Source of the DNA: Monocercomonoides exilis
Taxonomy: Eukaryota > Preaxostyla > Oxymonadida > Polymastigidae
DNA length: 64,000 bases
Direction of reading: 5' to 3'
Assembly (NCBI GenBank): GCA_001643675.2
Contig: LSRY02000006.1
Location: 1,056,501 to 1,120,500 of the forward strand
The translations under genes were made by a program, and so were the position numbers. The notes beneath the pieces are model-generated. The model ran no database searches. It was not told the DNA's origin and saw only the letters and a list, made by a program, of their open reading frames with translations. Of this stretch, positions 24,546 through 35,657 are shown one piece after another (positions within the stretch are counted from its first letter, which is position 1; each line of letters opens with the position of its first letter).

Positions 24546-25782
24546 GCAATGGGTGATTGGTTTTAAATTCATAACTTTTTTCGAAGTGTTGATTCTTTAA
24601 AGGCTTTATTTCATTGGAAAGGTATTATTCATTCAAAAGAAAAATGAATAATAATTGTTCGAGATAATAATGTTCGAGAAATCTTTCACGAAGTATTTTT
24701 TTCAAAGTGGTTTAAACTTCACAGAGTTAATAGATTAATATACGAAGCGAATTCAAAAACTGAAAATTTTGATGGAGAAAATATAGATTCAAAAATAATT
24801 ACCCAAGTCATAACTTTTTTTGGTGTATTGATATTTGAAAGGTTGTTTGTCTTTAGCTGAAAATATTTTTTATTAATAAAAATTGTTTTGCATTTCTTTT
24901 AAGAGCCAATGTTTGAGATTGATTCATAGCAAAAATTTCAACAAATGGGAGATAGAAATTAGGTGTTCATTAATTCATATTCAACGCAAATTTTCATTCG
25001 GAAAATCAAATTCAAATAATAGGATATCAAAAACAAGCACCCATTTTGTATAGAGAAGAAAGCATTTGTCAATTTTTGTAATTCAAATTACTGAACATGT
25101 GCATATAAATAATCATTATTTCATTCAAAAATCGTTTCTTTAAAATAGTGTTTAAATATCATTTCATTAAATTTTTAAACAAAGGGATATGGGGCAAAAT
25201 ACGGACTTTCATGCATTTTTTGCACAAAGCACAAAAAAATTGTTTCACTCATAACTTTGTTTGGCATTCTCAGAGTTCAAAATGAATTTGATTTTCATAT
25301 CCTTAAACAGGCATCGTTGAAATCAAATCAAAAATTATTGTGTCATTTCACGAATTTTAAAAAATCGACACATTTTTTTTTGTGTTTTTTGTTCTCAAAA
25401 AGTCAATGAAAAGTGCATTGCATAACAATGAAAATGCCTGAAGGAAAATATTCTTCCCCATATATTCCCTGAAAATCATGTTTTTTGAAAAATGTGTGAC
25501 ATGGGAATATTTGTGTAATTATTTTTGAATCCATATTTTTTCAATCAAAAATTTCGGTCTGAGAATTCACTTTTAATATCGAAAAACAAACATAGAAAAG
25601 TCAAAACTTCGTTATAAGACAATTTTTTGATGAATATAATCTCAGACATCGTTATTTTAAACAATTATCACACTTTTTTTTCTTTTGAAAGAATAATTTC
25701 TCTCCATAAAAATTAAAATTTTGATATAAATTTATACCCCGAAAAAAGTTATGATCCCAAAAATGATCACCCAAATATTTAA
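24546..25782. repeat. Old inverted repeat pair, probable decayed DNA transposon
   Basis: The sequence at 24546-24590 (TGGGTGATT...TCATAACTTTTTTCG) recurs inverted at about 25738-25782. Weaker similarity continues inward (ATTATTCATTCAAAAGA against ATTATTCTTTCAAAAGA). A third related block lies near 24798-24830. The M1 copy at 25190-25460 sits inside. No transposase frame survives. Ends are approximate. Confidence 0.4.
25190..25460. mobile_element. MITE family M1, copy b
   Basis: 271 bp, beginning TGGGGCAAAATACGGACTTT and ending AAATATTCTTCCCCA, which inverts the start. TA dinucleotides flank it on both sides (25188-25189 and 25461-25462), as in Tc1/mariner/pogo-type insertions. It is the better preserved of the two M1 copies. 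Heads of the same type (ATATGGGGCAAAAT) recur at 42556 and 42851. Confidence 0.7.
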
Positions 25783-26014
25783 AAATAAGTTGCAAATGTC
25801 AATAATTAGTTCAACTTATTAAAAAGAAATGTTGTATATAAGCTATAGATGATTTTAACTTTTGATAAATATATTCGCTGGAAAAGCATTAAGTTAATGA
25901 TCAATTCAATGAACAGGGTGATTTTTAAACCCAAATATTAACATGAAAACCCGAACAAAAATTAAAAAAATTTATTTTGATGTGTTGTGGATTGATTTGG
26001 GTAATTTTTTACAG

Positions 26015-26224
26015 AAAAGTCGCAAATGTTTAATTTTCAAATAAATCAATTATTTCTTATTTGGCTCAAATTTCAGTTCCCGCTCATACAACTTCACAGG
26101 AATGCGTGAAATAGCATTGTCAAAATATATCTTCCGTTTTGGTGAAGTTTCGTGAGTGCAAACAAAATATTGATTAAAATATGTTTTTTTGATTTATTTG
26201 AAAATTAAACATTTGCGACTTTTT
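26015..26224. mobile_element. MITE family M3 nested in pogo-A copy 2
   Basis: About 210 bp. Its left end AAAAGTCGCAAATGTTTAAT is repeated inverted at its right end (TTAAACATTTGCGACTTTT), with about 34 bp of near-perfect inverted repeat in all. The block is absent from the matching place in copy 1, where the sequence runs directly into the 3' end of the transposase. TA dinucleotides lie at both sides but exact ends are uncertain by a few bases. Confidence 0.75.
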
Positions 26225-26264
26225 ATAAAGAATTTCCTATTTCGTTTTTTTTCCCAAAAAAATA

Positions 26265-28307
26265 TTAATAATAAATATAATCAACAAGCTCTCGTTTGAC
26301 AATTTTTCGAGTATTTCTTTGTTTTTTTTCATCATCAGAAAAATCATCTTTTAAAATTTTCAATGGGTTGAATTTTCTTTTTTTCGGTTTTTCATCTTCA
26401 AACAAAGCCTTTTCAATTTCTTCATTATCTTTTTCTTCATTTATTGACTCTTTTCTTTCATCCTTTTCTTTTTTCCATTCTATTAAAAATTCTTCATCGG
26501 TAATTAATTTTCCAAAATAATCAAACCTTTTTGTTCTTTTCTTCAGAGTGACGGAAGGTTCTTTTGGAAGCTTGGCTAACACTTCGTGCCACTGATGAGA
26601 TAGCACTCCGCTCTTTGCAAATGATGATTTTATTGTTGAAAGCAACAAAGAAGTTTGTTAAGCTTGTGGAAGCACATCAGCAAGCGCTTCTCGTCGCAAA
26701 ACAACAGAAGAAGAAGAAGGAGCTTCATAATTAGCATTTATTGTCTTTTTAAACACAGCAAACACTCCACGATCCAATGGCTGTGCAATGTGAGTTGTTT
26801 TGAGCACAAATGTGATGAAGTCTGTAGAAGAATTGGTAAACTTTTACCATAAGTCAGGCTGCGCTCTCGAAGAATGGGAATCAAGAAGGAGAAAACAATG
26901 TTCTTTGCTTTTCTTCAAAGAATCTCTTCTTTGTGTGATCCCTGGGGGAAACACTTCTTCAACGAATTTGAAAAATAGTTCTTCAGTCATCCAGCCTTCA
27001 TTTTCTCCCCACACATTAAGTTGCGAGCTCAGAGCAAGGATTTGTTCATCTGGTTATTTGCGACAAGGCCAAAGATCGACATTTTTCAAATATAAGACAT
27101 CAGCTGCAGCTGCAATTACGAGAGTTGTTTTTGACATATTCATAGGTGTTTTGGAGAAACCGGCAGGCATGTCTGAAGGATGGAAAACAAGAGTCGAGAA
27201 AGAATCAGAGAGTCGAAGAGAGGATTCATCAAAATTGAAGATGAGATAGTTCGAACAATGATGCTGATCATGAAGGTTTTGCAGAAGAGTGAAAAATGGA
27301 AGAAGAGTTTGCTGATTCGATGCAGAGAGCCTTAGGATATCAACATTTCGAGGATGAGAAGCTTAAAGTTCGTGGTTCCTTTTGGTGTATTGGTAAGGAT
27401 AGGCTTTTGAAATGTTCACTTCTTCATCTTCTTGGTCAAAGTCGTATTTTTTCATTTCATTTATTACAGTGGTAATCTAAATACAGTCTAAACCGGATAG
27501 AATAACGTCGAATAAAATCGCATTCGTATATAGTCACATTTTTCCATGCACCGACATTTTTAGCTCATTTTTCATTCATTTTCCATCGTATACAATCACA
27601 GGGCTGAAAATATATAATTACATTTTTAATTATTATGGGTGATTTTTTCATTGAAAAATCGACTTTTTGATCAAAAATATCAATTTTTCGCTTTTTCAAA
27701 AATGTGCTCAAATAAATCAAAATAATGTGTATTTATGATCAAAATTGTTCAAGCAAGTGAAAAAAGTGTATTTGTGTTGAATTTCCAAAATTTAAAATTT
27801 GACCCAAAATAAATTAATGAATAATATGAATTTTATTTTTTTCTGTGTGAAGCAGCATCGGATATTTTCACAATCGGATATAATCACAAAAAGTTATGCA
27901 AAAACCGATGTGATTATATCCGGTTTAGACTGTATATTAAAAATAGATAAATGAGACATTTAAAAACAGAAACGAATTGTTTTACTCTTTTGCGCAGCAT
28001 TGTCACTTGTCCCACTTTCAAATTCAATTTTCAGCACTCTAAATATCGTTTCCTTTTCTTCCGGCTTGAATAACTCTGGTCTTCCATTTTTTCCTGCTTT
28101 TCTTCTTTTTTCCACAGCGGTAACTGCCCGATCAATTGCAGAGCGATTAAATTCCTTCATGTTTGAAGCATCCGCAACCCGAGCTTTCACTTTTGCGATA
28201 ATTGTTCCAACACGTTCCAATCTTCTTTCAATATGGCGATATTGAAAGGATCTCATAAAACTTCTAATTTTCTTCAATCCTTGTTTTTTATTTTCGACAA
28301 CTCTCAT
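26265..28307 (-). pseudogene. Transposase of pogo-A copy 2, broken
   Basis: N-terminal exon complement(27960..28307) encodes a helix-turn-helix-type region (RRKAGKNGRPELFKPEEKET). The intron that follows is interrupted by the M2 element. The C-terminal basic/acidic part is at complement(26265..26648) and is identical to copy 1 at the protein level. The central DDE part has small indels, so no long frame remains. The same two in-frame TAA codons as in copy 1 are present, at 27054-27056 and 26658-26660. It is not functional as read with the standard code. Confidence 0.8.
27485..27932. mobile_element. MITE family M2 inserted in the intron of pogo-A copy 2
   Basis: 448 bp with terminal inverted repeats CAGTCTAAACCGGATA, flanked by TA on both sides (27483-27484 and 27933-27934). 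The inner ends carry repeated subterminal blocks resembling ATATAATCACA. The host position corresponds to the 52-bp transposase intron of copy 1, which gives the empty site. It has no coding capacity. The CAGT start and TA duplication fit mobilisation by a pogo/Tigger-type transposase. The TIRs differ from those of element A, so another source would be needed. Confidence 0.85.
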
Positions 28308-29149
28308 TCCAAAAAATATTATGGTTATGAATTAATTTTTATTATAAAAATAATTTTTTTTGTAATAAAAAATAATAATAAAAATTTCGATCAAATTATA
28401 AATTTATTTGTCCCGTTGCTATTACCTAATCTTCTCAGGGAGGCAAAAATCAGAGAGGGAGAAGCAACTCCCTTATCTCCTCCACATCAGAGATTAAGTA
28501 TTGTTGCTTTATCTTTATTTCCAGTTACTGACTTTTCATTGAATTCGAAAAACAATCAATAAAATATGAAAAATGGGCTGATAAAACTAATTATTAAAAA
28601 AATATTCGGGTTAATAGATAACTCTATTTGGGTGATTTTTTTTGATATCATAAAAAAAGATCAAAAATCGAAAAAAAATAAAATCTCTTGTGGTATTTTT
28701 TGATCAACAAGTTAAAAATGATTTTTTGCAAGTATTTAACTTTAATTTCTGTAATATATGTTTGATTTATTTATATATACAAAAAATACATACATTTTTA
28801 ACGATTTTGGTGAAAAAGAATTTTTTTGATCAAGTAAAATAAAAATGAACCTAAAATTAATAAAGTTAACCAATAAAACACATAAAAAAAGAAAAAAAAG
28901 ATACTTAACCTGTTAAACAAAGCTAATGAAAGGGGAAAAAAAATTTAAAGAACTTTTTAAAAATGCAACAAATATGTAATTTTTCATTTATCCGAAGAAA
29001 AAGAAATGTGTTTTCCATTTATCAATCTGAAACCTCATCAAAAAATTTCTACATCTGCTGAACAGCTCAACAGATTCAGCAAACAAAAATTGTATTATTC
29101 AGGAAACTGCAGTTTATATTAATAATTGACTCGGTCCTTCACTTCTCTT

Positions 29150-32100
29150 TTTACACTTCATGAAAAATACAGTTTTTATTTTTTTCTCGATTCACCACGT
29201 CGTTTCCTATCATTTCAACTCGACATTTATAAATTCTCCTTTCGTTAACTGATTATTTTTCCAAAGTTCCTGCTCTTGTTGTTTTGTGAAGAAATCAACA
29301 TTGAATTCGCCTGAGCCATCATTCGTTTTTTGTTTATGCTATTTCTTCCCCCTTTTCATCATCTTCTTCCTCTTTCTCTTGATCATCCTTTTCTTTCGTT
29401 TTTGCTTCCACTTCCTTTGACTCTTTTAACGCATTCACTCTCATCTCGCCCAATTGCAACTGTATCGCTTCTCCACGAGCTACCCATTTAGAGGAGCAAA
29501 ACTGTTTTTCTTCAGCTCTTCTTTAAATCTGTCCGTTTTTCTCTCTTCTGCTCTCTGCATCAGCAGCAATTAAACAATGACATGCACAGTTCTTCACTCC
29601 CTTGAAAGTTTGACTAATTCTGAACACTTTATCTTTTCCCTTCTGGTCCCACTGCTCTCTCTCATGCTCACTCTCAGAGTCGTTTGGCAGCGCTTCTCTT
29701 CTCCTCGTGATTTTCCGACAAGTTCTGATCAATTTGCTGTTCTGTGGCGTTATCAATCAGCAAGAATTCAGATTGTGGAATAAGTTGCAGCTTGGGAGAA
29801 GAAGAAGAGGAAGGGAATGAAGGAGAAGGAGCAAATGGTTGAGGAGTTGATTATTCCCTCTTTCAAATACGTTTCTGGAAGAAGAAAATCATTCTTGTTG
29901 TCGAGGAGCGCACTCAGTGACTCAGATATGGCAGTTCTTCTCTTCTCATTGGACCATGTTACACTGTGGCTGTTTTGCGCTACCTTTTGTAGGAGCGTGG
30001 AGATGCATATATTTTTCAGGCTGTGTGTGGAGCATGTGATGGTGGGATCGGCGTAGCATAGAATTAGTACTGAGGCAATCGATGGAATCTGCAGCAAAGG
30101 TGAGCACAGGAAAAAGCGTAGTCGAGACAAAGTGGAAGAATGACCTTGTGTGCGAGGAGAAGACGGACATGAACACCATTCTTTTTCTTCTTCTTCTTCA
30201 TCTCTTTCGTCACACTCTCATTTTCTTTATCCTCTTCATTATCCTCCTCCTCCGTATTTTCTCCTGTTCTTCTTTTTCCCAACAGGTGCATACAGATTAA
30301 GCAAAGCACAAGCAGTCATTATTTTCGCTATGTCAGTCGTTGTTGGTGAAGCCGGTAATCCTGCAAGATTCGACCCAACACCTCAGCTCAGCAAACAACG
30401 CAGCAGCTCTTCCTTCGTGACCGTTGACTCGCTGTTCGCTTCTTTATCCTTTTCGTTTCTCTTCTCCTTCTCCTTCTTCATCCAGCCCTCTTCCTTCAGC
30501 AAGCGCCTCGATGATTTCCGATGCGTTGTTCGGCACAATCGCCTGTGGTGAGTACATCAACTCTACCAGATCGTTTATCAGCGCTTTGTCGAGTGAGTTG
30601 GTAAACAGCTTGAACGACTTGATGGTCAGCGAGAGAAGGATGGAAGAAGCCTTGTCGCTGTATTCAGCGCAACGCGAGTGCAGCAGGCGGTGGATGGGCT
30701 GGAGAATGCCTTTGCACAGGAACACAGAGTGGAACACAGCACCGTTGGTGATGAACTTGTCGGTCACACGAAGAGAAGAAGAGACGAGAGGATACCATCG
30801 GAAACTGAATGAGAATATATTTGCGTATTTTTGTATTATGAAACGAATGAGTGAAAAAGTGGGGGGAAAAAGGAAGAAGAAAAAGAATTAAAAAAAAGGA
30901 AGAAAGAAAATATTGTGAAAAATATTTCTATAATTAGTTTCTGGCAAACCCCATGAATCTGATCAATTGCTTTGCAACAGCACCATTCAGCAAATAATCT
31001 TTACTGTTTTGGAAGACAATTGTAAAATAATAGATATTATTCCACCATCATAACTAATCACCATTTGAGAGTGAACAAAAAAATTTAGATTAAGATAAAT
31101 ATTTGAAAAGCAAAAAACAGATTTAAAAAAAAATGAAACAATGAATGAAATATATTTTATTTTACAGAAAAAATTCAAATTTTCCATACAATTCTGGTTC
31201 ACCATGTGGGACATGTCGTTTAGTCCCCTCAGCCTGCGGATGTCGTCGAAGCCGCAGACCATTAACTGTTCAACAGGAAACGCACAGCGCAGCTAAAATG
31301 GATCGTCCGTCGACAGAAAAGTGCAACAAACGTCACTGGCACACAGCTCAATCACATTCTGCCGCTTCTGTTTGAACGAACGTCCTGAGCTGTGCTTGAT
31401 GGATAGGAGGTTGGTTGGGGAAGGAGAAAAGGAAGAAGAAGAAGAAGAAGAAGAAGGGAAAGAAAGGGGAGAGAAGCGAAGGGGAAGGGGAAGGGGAAGA
31501 AGAAGAGATTATTCTGTGATGTGTTGATTGAACAGAGGAAGAGGAAGAAGAAGAAGAGGAAGAAGGAGGAGGAGAAGAAGAAGGAGAAGAAGGAGAAGAA
31601 GAAAAATGAATAACAGAAAAATGAATTCACTTGCACCGTCTGGATAGCTATAATAGTTTCAGCTTGACTGTTGGGAGAGGGGGAGTGATTGGTTTCACTT
31701 GTGAAGATGCATGTGGATGTTGAGGGATTTCTTCCATGTCAGCGGATGAATCAAGTGAAGAAGGAGAGAAGGCTATGATGAAATGATGAATAAACAAGAA
31801 CAAAAGCAAAAATGAGAACAAGATAAAGAAGTTGAAGCAAAGAAAATGGTGATGAAATGGGAAAAGAAGAAGAAGTGAATGAAGATGATTTGTTAGTGGA
31901 TGCAAACGTTGAGAAAGTGAATGGTGTTTCAATAATCTGCTGATGAATTCTTCTTCGATTTATGATTTCAGGAAGAAAATCTGAGCAAAGAGTGGTTTGA
32001 ATCTTCACAGGCTTATTTTTCTTCTCAGCTTCTTTCTTCTTCTTTTATGAGAAACCTTTTTTCTGTGCCTTTTTTTTGCATCTGCCAAATCCTTCTTTTC

Positions 32101-33120
32101 CTTTTTCTCTTCCTTCTCAATATCCGCCCGAATTCCCTAGCTTGCTGTACATGTTGCGTGGTTCAGAAGGATGCTTTGTGGCTCAAATATATCCCCCATA
32201 GCTTTCATGTTGCTTCTTGCAAATACACCTGCATTGCTCAACTGTCCTTCACAAGAATCGCACGAGGGATCGGCACAGTTGCAAGCCGTGGAAGCGAGAA
32301 GGAAGAAATAAAAGAAGGAGAGGAAGAAGAAGAGGAAGAGGAAGAAGAAGGAGAGGAAGAAGACATGTTTGATAAAGAGGCAGAGCTTGGGCTAGTCATG
32401 TCGAAGGACTTCTGTGTGAGTGAAGAGGGGTCTGTGGCAGAAGATGAAGGAGTGAATGGCTTTGGAGGAGTGCCAACAAGAACAGAAGGGGCAGACAATT
32501 GTGTGTGTGGCAAGGGAGAAAAATTGGGTGGCAATTATTGAGGAGGCTGTGATGTTTTGAGTGTGCAGCTGGGCAGATGAGAGTGCGCTGTCAAACGAGT
32601 AAAATGTCTGCTGCTGTTCATCATCATTTTCATCACCTCCTTCTTCTCTTCCCCTGTCCCTCCTCCTCCTTTCTGTTGCTTCCTGTGCAAGCCCTGAGTC
32701 GAAAGCGTCAATTTGCGATATGCAAAACTCGTCTTTCTCCTTCTTCTTCGTCTTCGCTTTTGGCTCTTCCTACTGTCTTCATTTCCTCTGCTCTGCGCTC
32801 AATTTGCTTCTGAAATCCGCCTTCTTTGCATTCCATTTGAACTCGTACATTTCTCTCTTCGATTCTTGGTGGTGTTATTAAGCGAGAGGTCGAGCGCTAT
32901 GTGCCTGGTTGTTCCTGTGCTTTTCCCATCCACTCCTTTCAGCTCATTCTGAACAGCCCGCGTGCAGATTTCGTTCGAAACACTGAAGCAGAGCGAGATG
33001 TGCTGCTGAAGAGGAAAGCAGTTCAGATGCACATCCTGCAATCCAACAGAAGGCTTTGATAACGATGATTGTGATGTTGAGAGAATAGAAACTGAAATAT
33101 ATAATTTTTGGTGCGCTTAA
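29150..33120 (-). pseudogene. Relic of a multi-exon ARM/HEAT-like gene
   Basis: This stretch is less AT-rich than its surroundings and holds protein-like minus-strand fragments in shifting frames. Around 33041 it reads LQDVHLNCFPLQQHISLCFS. At 30444-30767 the fragment ILLSLTIKSFKLFTNSLDKA is helical like ARM/HEAT repeats. At 29850-30130 it includes LLQIPSIASVLILCYADPT and LKNICISTLLQKVAQNSHSV. Ser runs occur at about 32250-32530 and Glu/Lys runs at about 31400-31600. In-frame TAG (near 31292) and TGA codons break the fragments. I infer a degraded gene for a helical-repeat protein, but a complex intron structure cannot be excluded. Confidence 0.4.
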
Positions 33121-34822
33121 TCAAGCTGCAGATTGAACAGTTAACACAAATTTGAATACCGATGACTTAATCCAATGCGAAATGTGAGGAATTATCAAGG
33201 AGAAAGGAGAAGAATGCGAAGAAGAACGCGAAGACGAAGTTCAAGTCGAAAAATGTGAATATATGCGGTGATAAATCGATTGCTGCGAAATGAAACTCAT
33301 TAAGTAATGTGTAATATAAATGCAGTTGATAGGCAAAAATATTGTCACTTTGTGCTCAATTAAGAAGGAGCAAATCTTCCTTGTTGCGAAATTTTTGGTT
33401 TATGTTCCGTAAATAGTTAATGAAGAAAGATATTCTCAGAGTCATTTGATTTTCTTTTCGCATTTCCCCCTCCTTTCCCCTCAAAAATCGAAAATGATAC
33501 TATTTCTCAATATCTTTTCTTTTCCATTCCCCTCTTCCATTCAGCTCACAAAACACTCAGAAAATATAAATCCCTTCCTTTTCTTCATCTTTCCCATTCT
33601 CTTCCAAAAAATCTTCTCCTCTCATAAAAAATACCCCTCTTCCAATCAAACACTTCAGAATATTCTTCTTCTTTCCCGCCTTTGCCCTCTTTTCTTTTCA
33701 AAATCCATTTCTCCAGTCAATAATAATCACCTTCTTCATCATCTCCAATCACTTCTCTTCATATTTTCTACACTGTCTTCTATTAATCACCACTTGCTCA
33801 TCCCCATCCCTTTTCCTCAGATTTTCTTTCAATCAAAAACACCTCTTGAAATATTAACATACCAAAAAACCACTCAACTCCCATCCCCTGCTACAAATAA
33901 TTCTCTTCCATCTCTTCCCTGCCCCATATCTCTCCTATGCATAGTGTTGATGAGATAAACCTCAAATACATCTTTGTGTGGTTAAGAATATTATTAAAGG
34001 AGATGATCATGACAAAAACAGAAAAAACACCTCTGGACATCCACCACAATGTGTACGGGCTGAGAAGACCCTTCAGTGAGATACACGATGTATTTTGTGG
34101 AGATGCATTCCATGCTACAATTTGACCATTCTGATACTGAAATGAAGAGATTGAATTTTTGAATGATGATTGTTGTGGAAATGAGGCTGTTTGGCGAAAA
34201 ACAGTCGAAGCGCAGTTTGGTATTTATTTATTTTATTTATATGAATATTTATCTGTTGACTGTTTTTGTGTTGTTTTCAGGGCAGGAGGTGGAAATGAAT
34301 GAAAATGAATGAAAGTGGAATATCTCATAATGCAGAATGAATTTCGAGTTGGGAAAGCAAACTTATATGGAAAGGAAACAGAATGAAGGGATTGGGGAAA
34401 AAATTGGAGATGTTATTGCATGAGGAAAAACAATGTGTTTAAAGTCTAGAAAAATGGATATAAATCAGAAAACACAATATTACATACTTCAGAATAGCAA
34501 GAAATTGAATCTCGTGTAGGGGAATTGATTTATGGAAAGGATGGATGACGAGTCAGAGGATGAAACGCAAGAAAATTGATTGTTTTCATTTATTCTTTAT
34601 CGATTTCAACTTATCTTATTCCATTTCTTTTTCAATTGCGTTATTTAACTAATTTTTGTATATTAAATTCATTTATTTCGTTATCTCAATTATTGTGATC
34701 ATGTTTTTTAAACCAGAAAACTTAAGTTATGTTTTGTTTATCAAATTTTCAAATTTTTCAAATGCATTTTTATGTTTTTTTTTCAAAATTTGTAATAAAA
34801 ACAATTAAAATCAAATAAAAAG
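33121..34822. other. No recognised gene
   Basis: About 1.7 kb. 33440-33950 is unusually C/T-rich on the plus strand and stays open for 170 codons (33446-33958), but its translation is featureless Leu/Phe/Ser/Pro. The remainder is AT-rich with no clear repeat. Confidence 0.5.
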
Positions 34823-35336
34823 CGGTAAGAGCAGAAGATAGGGGTACCTAAAAATCTTAAAGCTAATCATTCATCCTGCATTATAATCAAACCACATGCT
34901 ATTTATAAGACAAATAATAACAATTTTTTAGGTTTGGAGAAAAATTTGTGTGTATCAATGAATAAATCTTGAAAAAAAGAAACCCAAAATATTAACGTAA
35001 AAAAGAATTTTGAAGCATCACGGTTATCCGCAACTTCAAAATCTTCTTTAAATGTATCACCATTGAAAACCATGATATTACGTCCTGTTTCTAGGAATCT
35101 GACGGTAATAATTTAATTTTTCCTTTTCATATCAAATTTATTAAATGGAACAAAATATTAAAAACCTTTAAAATGAATTGGAATATGAAATTGTTTGTTT
35201 CATTTTTCCTTCATAATTTTCTTATTTGATATGTAACTTATATGAAACACGTGAATAAATGTGAATATCATTTTTTTAGCAATTTATCACAAAACAATGA
35301 AAAAACTTTGGTACCCCTATTTTCTGCATTTGCCTA
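34823..35336. mobile_element. MITE family M4
   Basis: About 510 bp. Its left end GCAGAAGATAGGGGTACC (from 34831) recurs inverted at its right end as GGTACCCCTATTTTCTGC (35310-35327). Weaker matching extends to the outer ends, about 27-30 bp in total. It has no coding capacity. The exact ends and target duplication are uncertain. Confidence 0.6.
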
Positions 35337-35657
35337 AAAAGCAACAAACAATTACTAATAATAATTATTTATCAAGCATAATATTTGAATGATCATCTCG
35401 TTCATTTTTCTTGTTAACCCCACCCTTAATTAAATTTGTTTTTGATCAAACATAGGAATTTTTTATGATATCAAAAAAAATCACCAATTTATAATCATCG
35501 ATCTTTTTATCAAACATGAAAAATTGAATGAAAAAATTGGAATTAGAAATAGAAAATATAATAAACATTTTCTGTTATTGTTTATTTACTGCGGGCTTGT
35601 GCAATGCAGTGGGCAAGGCAAAAGAGAAAAGGGTCAAGATTAAGGAAAAAATGTCTA

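Larger units (their letters stand above)
25916..28626 (-). mobile_element. Pogo/Tigger-like element A, copy 2 (older, with two nested insertions)
   Basis: It starts GGGTGATTTTTAAACCC and ends ATTCGGGTTAATAGATAACT, diverged versions of the terminal repeats of copy 1 at 35658-37688. Most of the interior aligns with copy 1. Two extra blocks absent from copy 1 are themselves short inverted-repeat elements, at about 26015-26224 and at 27485-27932. The terminal repeats are more decayed than in copy 1, so this copy looks older. Confidence 0.8.
28631..35485. repeat. 6.9-kb segment bounded by a perfect 27-bp inverted repeat
   Basis: The 27 bases at 28631-28657 (starting GGTGA, eight T, GATATCAT, then A-run) are repeated exactly in inverse at 35459-35485. 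Short partial matches continue inward (AACAAG...AAAATGA on both sides). The pogo-A copies lie just outside both ends, in the same orientation. The interior holds gene relics and one MITE. It may be a large decayed DNA element. No target duplication is evident. Confidence 0.6.

Noticed and set aside
33446-33958. 170-codon plus-strand frame
   Set aside because: It lies in a C/T-rich tract, its translation is featureless Phe/Leu/Ser/Pro, and no splice or domain signal supports a gene.
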